Below, one piece after another: positions 60,863 through 64,000 of a DNA stretch of 64,000 nt. The translations under genes and the position numbers were made by a program. The DNA comes from Candidatus Melainabacteria bacterium (GTDB taxonomy: Bacteria > Cyanobacteriota > Vampirovibrionia > Obscuribacterales > Obscuribacteraceae): assembly GCA_003242885.1 (NCBI GenBank), contig QKMZ01000004.1, positions 1 to 64,000 on the forward strand. Direction: 5' to 3'. Numbering within the stretch: the stretch's first letter is position 1; the number at the start of each line of letters is the position of its first letter. The notes under the pieces were generated by a model. The model did no database searches. It saw nothing but the letters and a program-made list of their open reading frames with translations, and was not told where the DNA came from.

Positions 60863-61487
60863 AGTTGGGATTCCTCGCACGACTATTTGTCGGCTGTTAT
60901 TTTTGTGGTGCGGGAGGGGCAGCATCTGCGAACTGAGCATCAGTCGGCAAACCTGCGCATCCATGCCCAAAAGACATAAGCGCGCGTACATCGTGGTTGC
61001 GCGAGCACATCTTCAGGGCGACACCAGAACTTTTCTGAATTTTGCTCCAATTAAGCAGCGCCACTTGAACCATGTTTCCATCACATCCCGCCAGGGACGC
61101 ACCCAAAGACCTGTATGGGAAACAGAGACTTTTATCGGGAAACTAAGTTAAAGGGGACTCCTAGAGAAACATTTGGCAGCAAAACTTCCATAGGCTATTA
61201 GCTTCAGCTATCACGGTTCAATCACCTTGAAAACCAAAGATCAAAAGAGGCAGTTTAACTAGCGCGGGTGAAAGGTTCACCCAGCCGGTTTTTAGCCGTT
61301 TTCATTCCGAAATGAAGCTAACTGGCGCAAGTTGTGACGCAACTGGCCGCACTGTCTCAATGATGTACCGGCGGCATAGAGCTGCGTTCGTTTCGCAAAG
61401 CTCCCACTCGTTTGGCCGAGCATAGGGACGACGCCATGCTTCGCCCGGTATTAGTTCATAGAGACGACGCCGCTAGCCTGAACGCAC
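60863..61487. other. Intergenic region beyond island C, with a REP-like fragment
   Basis: About 625 bases. The right part (61410-61480) holds GGGACGACGCCATGCTTCGC and a second gacgacgcc, an inverted form of the GCATGGCGTCG motif seen at 28207 and 30756. No supported gene. GC-rich composition fades between about 60900 and 61150, marking the island's right edge. Confidence 0.45.
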
Positions 61488-62693
61488 CTAAGCGTTGAAC
61501 AGTTCGACGATCTCATCGATGTCGAAGCCAACCAGACCTAAGTCTTCAAGCTTTCGACCTTCTTTTGCAAACTCGCTGCCCAGAATTACTTCACCAAGTT
61601 GAATAACGCTCTGCAGTACCGGCATTTGATATCTTGCCAAGCGGGCAAAATCTGCAATCAGTATCAGGGTTTCAACGATATCGCGTTTTACAAACTCATT
61701 GACCGTACCGAGGTCAACTCCATCGGCGGTATCAAACATGCTCTGTCCAAGCTTGAGCAAAAGTGGCTCCAGCTCTTCGGTAGCGCCAATCTCAGCAATA
61801 GGGGCATTGATTGCAAACTCTCGCAGAGCTCGCGAGAAGGATGGCACAACACCCTTGAAAACCCTGGCAAGACCTTGTATTTCAGCGTCCAAGCGAGAAA
61901 CGATTGATACAAGAGATGGGTTCAACCATGATTGAATATTGTCAAGAGAAACATCTCTTCCACCGAGCATACCCGCCACCAGGAGTGTTGGTCGAAGCAT
62001 ACGCTCCACATCGGAAAGTCCTCGCTCAATGGAGTTAGATGAAGGTACAAGTCCCTTTGCCACAGCGTTGGCGACGAACAAGCCTCTGCGCATTTCATTG
62101 CGCTTGTTGGCCGAAACACTTACGTTGTCTCGCAATCCGGTGATAAGAAGCACATCGGCTTCCACTTTCGCACAATCGAAAAGCGTTCCCATCTCCACAA
62201 TATTGAGCTGTAAATCGGCTCCAGTCGCTTTGAGGGCATGAGCAAATTGCATACCAGCTCCAAGAGGAGCATTTACTAAAAGAATGGTTTGCTGATGACG
62301 CAAGTGAGAAACAATCTTCTCAACCACTGCACCATATTCAGTGGCAGGACTGGAAATGATAATTGCATCAGACTCGTAAAAAACCTTCTCGATGTCAGTC
62401 TCTATACTTCTATAAGGGACTCTGCCGCGGAAGCTTCCAACGCTGGCGTGACGGGTTCTGATTTCAAATTCGGCAGGTACTTGCGCTGTTTTATTCAAAG
62501 CACAAACACGAACTGAGTGACCATTTTGTGCTAGAAGGCATGAAACAGCAAAAGCCGCATCGCCGTCTATAAGCACGCTCATGCGTGTCGTGGTTGCAGG
62601 ACTAATCTCTGCTTGCACAGAAACATAAGGCTTCGGAGCAATGCTCGTTACACTGCCGGCGCTGCTCGCTAAGTTAGCAGTCGAGATCAGCAT
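61488..62693 (-). CDS. Opine dehydrogenase-family protein with a degenerate nucleotide-binding loop
   Basis: 401 residues. After an N-terminal tail of about 35 residues the Rossmann start reads MSVLIDGDAAFAVSCLLAQN, with IDGDAAF where G-x-G-x-x-G/A is expected. The rest follows octopine/nopaline dehydrogenase-type proteins: ESDAIIISSPATEYGAVVEK, QTILLVNAPLGAGMQFAHAL, the central NIVEMGTLFDCAKVEADVLL and a helical C-terminal domain. Known members join an amino acid to a keto acid with NAD(P)H. With the Gly loop lost, activity is doubtful. AAAGGGG precedes the ATG. Confidence 0.65.
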   Translation of the reverse strand: MLISTANLASSAGSVTSIAPKPYVSVQAEISPATTTRMSVLIDGDAAFAVSCLLAQNGHSVRVCALNKTAQVPAEFEIRTRHASVGSFRGRVPYRSIETDIEKVFYESDAIIISSPATEYGAVVEKIVSHLRHQQTILLVNAPLGAGMQFAHALKATGADLQLNIVEMGTLFDCAKVEADVLLITGLRDNVSVSANKRNEMRRGLFVANAVAKGLVPSSNSIERGLSDVERMLRPTLLVAGMLGGRDVSLDNIQSWLNPSLVSIVSRLDAEIQGLARVFKGVVPSFSRALREFAINAPIAEIGATEELEPLLLKLGQSMFDTADGVDLGTVNEFVKRDIVETLILIADFARLARYQMPVLQSVIQLGEVILGSEFAKEGRKLEDLGLVGFDIDEIVELFNA

Positions 62694-63213
62694 AAAAACC
62701 CCTTTCTCTATCTCATACTCAGAACGCTATAACAGTGCGATTCTGAAACCCCGGAAATTGGCGCGAAGAATCCGGCACACAGCCCGCAACCAGGCCGGTA
62801 CTTGATTTAATGCATGGCAATGAAACATCGCGCTTAACTCCACAAGTCTAAACGCGTCTAATGAGGATGACAACCCCTTCAGGCAAGGTTTAACCTCATT
62901 TGTAATTTCTCGATCAGACCAAAATGCAACACCTTCGCATAAACACAAAGAGGTCCAAGAGTCGCCAAAGACGCCCCAGGGCGTATATACAAACGATCAA
63001 ATTACTCTGCGCTAAGAATTTTTCTGAAAGAGTCGAAATTCGCGTTTCATCTTTTCAAATCAACAGCCCGAGCCAGTTTCAATGAATATGTCGCAAATAT
63101 GCAATGAATTCGACGAATTTTGAACTTCGTAACCGAACGAACGGTCAAATGTTGATTCTTTATAAAAGCCGATTGGCTGGACCTTTCGTTTAATGTAACG
63201 CAAAGGGAAATTG
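62694..63213. other. Intergenic stretch, AT-rich, nothing recognised
   Basis: About 520 bases between two minus-strand genes. It contains the promoter of the 61488 gene. A short minus-strand frame (62727-62948) has no ribosome site. The part 63000-63190 is AT-rich and may include the terminator of the 63214 gene, but no convincing hairpin was found. Confidence 0.4.
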
Positions 63214-64000
63214 TTAAAACATTTGCTTCAACTTTTGCGTGATTTTATTGGCCGCATTTTCGTCGATGCTTCCTTTGCGCAGAGCAAGATCCACTGTTTT
63301 CAATCCCAGAGCAGCATAAAGCCTTCTTTGCTCTTCTGAAGAATTTTGCATAGCTTGCATGTGTTTTTCCACAGTGACTTCATCACCACGCGCTATAGGT
63401 CCTGTAAGAGCAGCTTGTGGACCGATATTATCAATATTGCTCATAGTGGCAAATACAAGCGGTCTCAAAGCCTTCCAGGCGATCTCCTTCTCTACATTTG
63501 CCTGGACCATCATCTCAATGGCAGTATCCATTAGGGTTGACAGATAATTGCAGGCAACAACAGAAGCAGCATGATATATGGCTTTGCCTTCACCCGTGAT
63601 GGCATAAGACAAGTCTCCAATCAACGAAATTAATCGAGAGAGCTTCTCAATTGCTTCAGCGTCACCTTCCAAAAACCAGTGCGTACCTGTCTTTTCATCA
63701 ACTGCAGCGGCAACGGACGGATATGTATTCAATGGATGCGCAGAAGCAATAAATGCGCCACACAACGTCTTAGCGGGTTTCAAAACACTACTATCGAGCG
63801 CACCGCTCAAATGCGCAACTACAGTTCCTTTGCGAAAGGCGTCTTCCTCAGCGAGCTGTTTCGCCACCAATTCAATTGAATTGTCGCTTACCGAGATAAG
63901 CACAATATCGGCATGATGAGCAGCTTCCGCCATGCGCCACGCTTTTGCACCTTCCACCAACCGTGCGGACTCTTCGACTTTATCGAGATGGCGCCCACCC
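63214..64000 (-). CDS. Rossmann-like and DUF2520 domain protein, N-terminus beyond the window
   Basis: At least 261 residues; the reading frame stays open to position 64000 and runs off the edge, so the N-terminal nucleotide-binding Gly motif is not seen. The visible part begins GRHLDKVEESARLVEGAKAW. The Rossmann half is ADIVLISVSDNSIELVAKQL and VVAHLSGALDSSVLKPAKTL. The DUF2520 helical half holds IASAHPLNTYPSVAAAVDEK, IYHAASVVACNYLSTLMDTA and ALTGPIARGDEVTVEKHM. Proteins of this kind resemble 6-phosphogluconate/pyrroline-carboxylate-type reductases, and many lie beside pantothenate genes; the substrate is unproven. Confidence 0.85.
   Translation of the reverse strand, partial: GGRHLDKVEESARLVEGAKAWRMAEAAHHADIVLISVSDNSIELVAKQLAEEDAFRKGTVVAHLSGALDSSVLKPAKTLCGAFIASAHPLNTYPSVAAAVDEKTGTHWFLEGDAEAIEKLSRLISLIGDLSYAITGEGKAIYHAASVVACNYLSTLMDTAIEMMVQANVEKEIAWKALRPLVFATMSNIDNIGPQAALTGPIARGDEVTVEKHMQAMQNSSEEQRRLYAALGLKTVDLALRKGSIDENAANKITQKLKQMF

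Noticed and set aside
1..64000. tRNA, rRNA or CRISPR arrays
   Set aside because: I looked for T-loop-like GGTTCGA sequences with pairing arms and for regularly spaced direct repeats and found none; the few GGTTCGA matches lack a cloverleaf.

Overview
Organism. The window looks like a chromosomal contig of a non-photosynthetic Cyanobacteriota relative of the Obscuribacterales (Melainabacteria/Vampirovibrionia) type. The evidence is indirect. The Clp N-domain proteins at 38909-42129 carry the cyanobacterial/plastid ClpC signature [15 protein letters not shown]. There is also a MutL, a Tad-type pseudopilus protein, many secreted or single-TM proteins without clear relatives, and three large low-complexity modular proteins. 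No 16S rRNA, tRNA or other decisive marker is present, so this is an inference. The background is AT-balanced with several 300-1000 b intergenic gaps. It is interrupted by blocks of clearly more GC-rich genes.

Layout. 1-682: an IS3-family element running off the left edge. 763-5500: a double-hairpin repeat, small proteins, a RelA/SpoT-like protein and a TadG-like protein. 6294-10462: GC-rich island A, all minus strand (fatty acid hydroxylase, cytidine deaminase, two membrane proteins, a beta-CASP metallo-beta-lactamase nuclease). 11066-18704: a secreted protein, an MshEN-repeat protein, a three-gene YbjQ-like operon and a NarX/NarL-type two-component pair. 18938-25633: mutL, a 1062-residue HEWSH metallopeptidase/HEAT protein and a secreted TPR protein. 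25745-33348: secreted proteins, an M20 amidohydrolase and a KefB/CPA2 antiporter. 33968-38681: GC-rich island B, all plus strand (isocitrate dehydrogenase, a HUP-like/methyltransferase fusion, an unassigned protein, a GNAT and a small membrane protein). 38909-42129: four consecutive genes made only of Clp N-terminal repeats. 42191-47388: two large modular proteins, one ending in an NlpC/P60- or CHAP-like hydrolase and one in a GNAT-like fold. 48201-55066: a Bfd-like [2Fe-2S] protein and the ligase-associated DNA repair operon (exonuclease, ligase, Lhr-like helicase, PdeM). 55106-57744: MscL with a zinc ribbon, and a TPR protein. 58610-60862: GC-rich island C, a tandem pair of paralogues of unknown family. 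61488-64000: two Rossmann-type dehydrogenase-like proteins, the last one cut by the window edge.

How the genes work together. Clear functional units are the four-gene ligase-associated repair operon (two 4-base ATGA overlaps), the sensor kinase/response regulator pair (20-base overlap), the Clp N-domain array and the YbjQ-like operon. The three GC-rich islands share composition, one strand per island and strong individual Shine-Dalgarno sites for almost every gene. I infer a common foreign or specialised origin. The strongest candidates for an undescribed system are the ATPase-less Clp N-domain array, the paralogous pair of island C, and the HUP-like/methyltransferase plus unassigned-protein cassette of island B.
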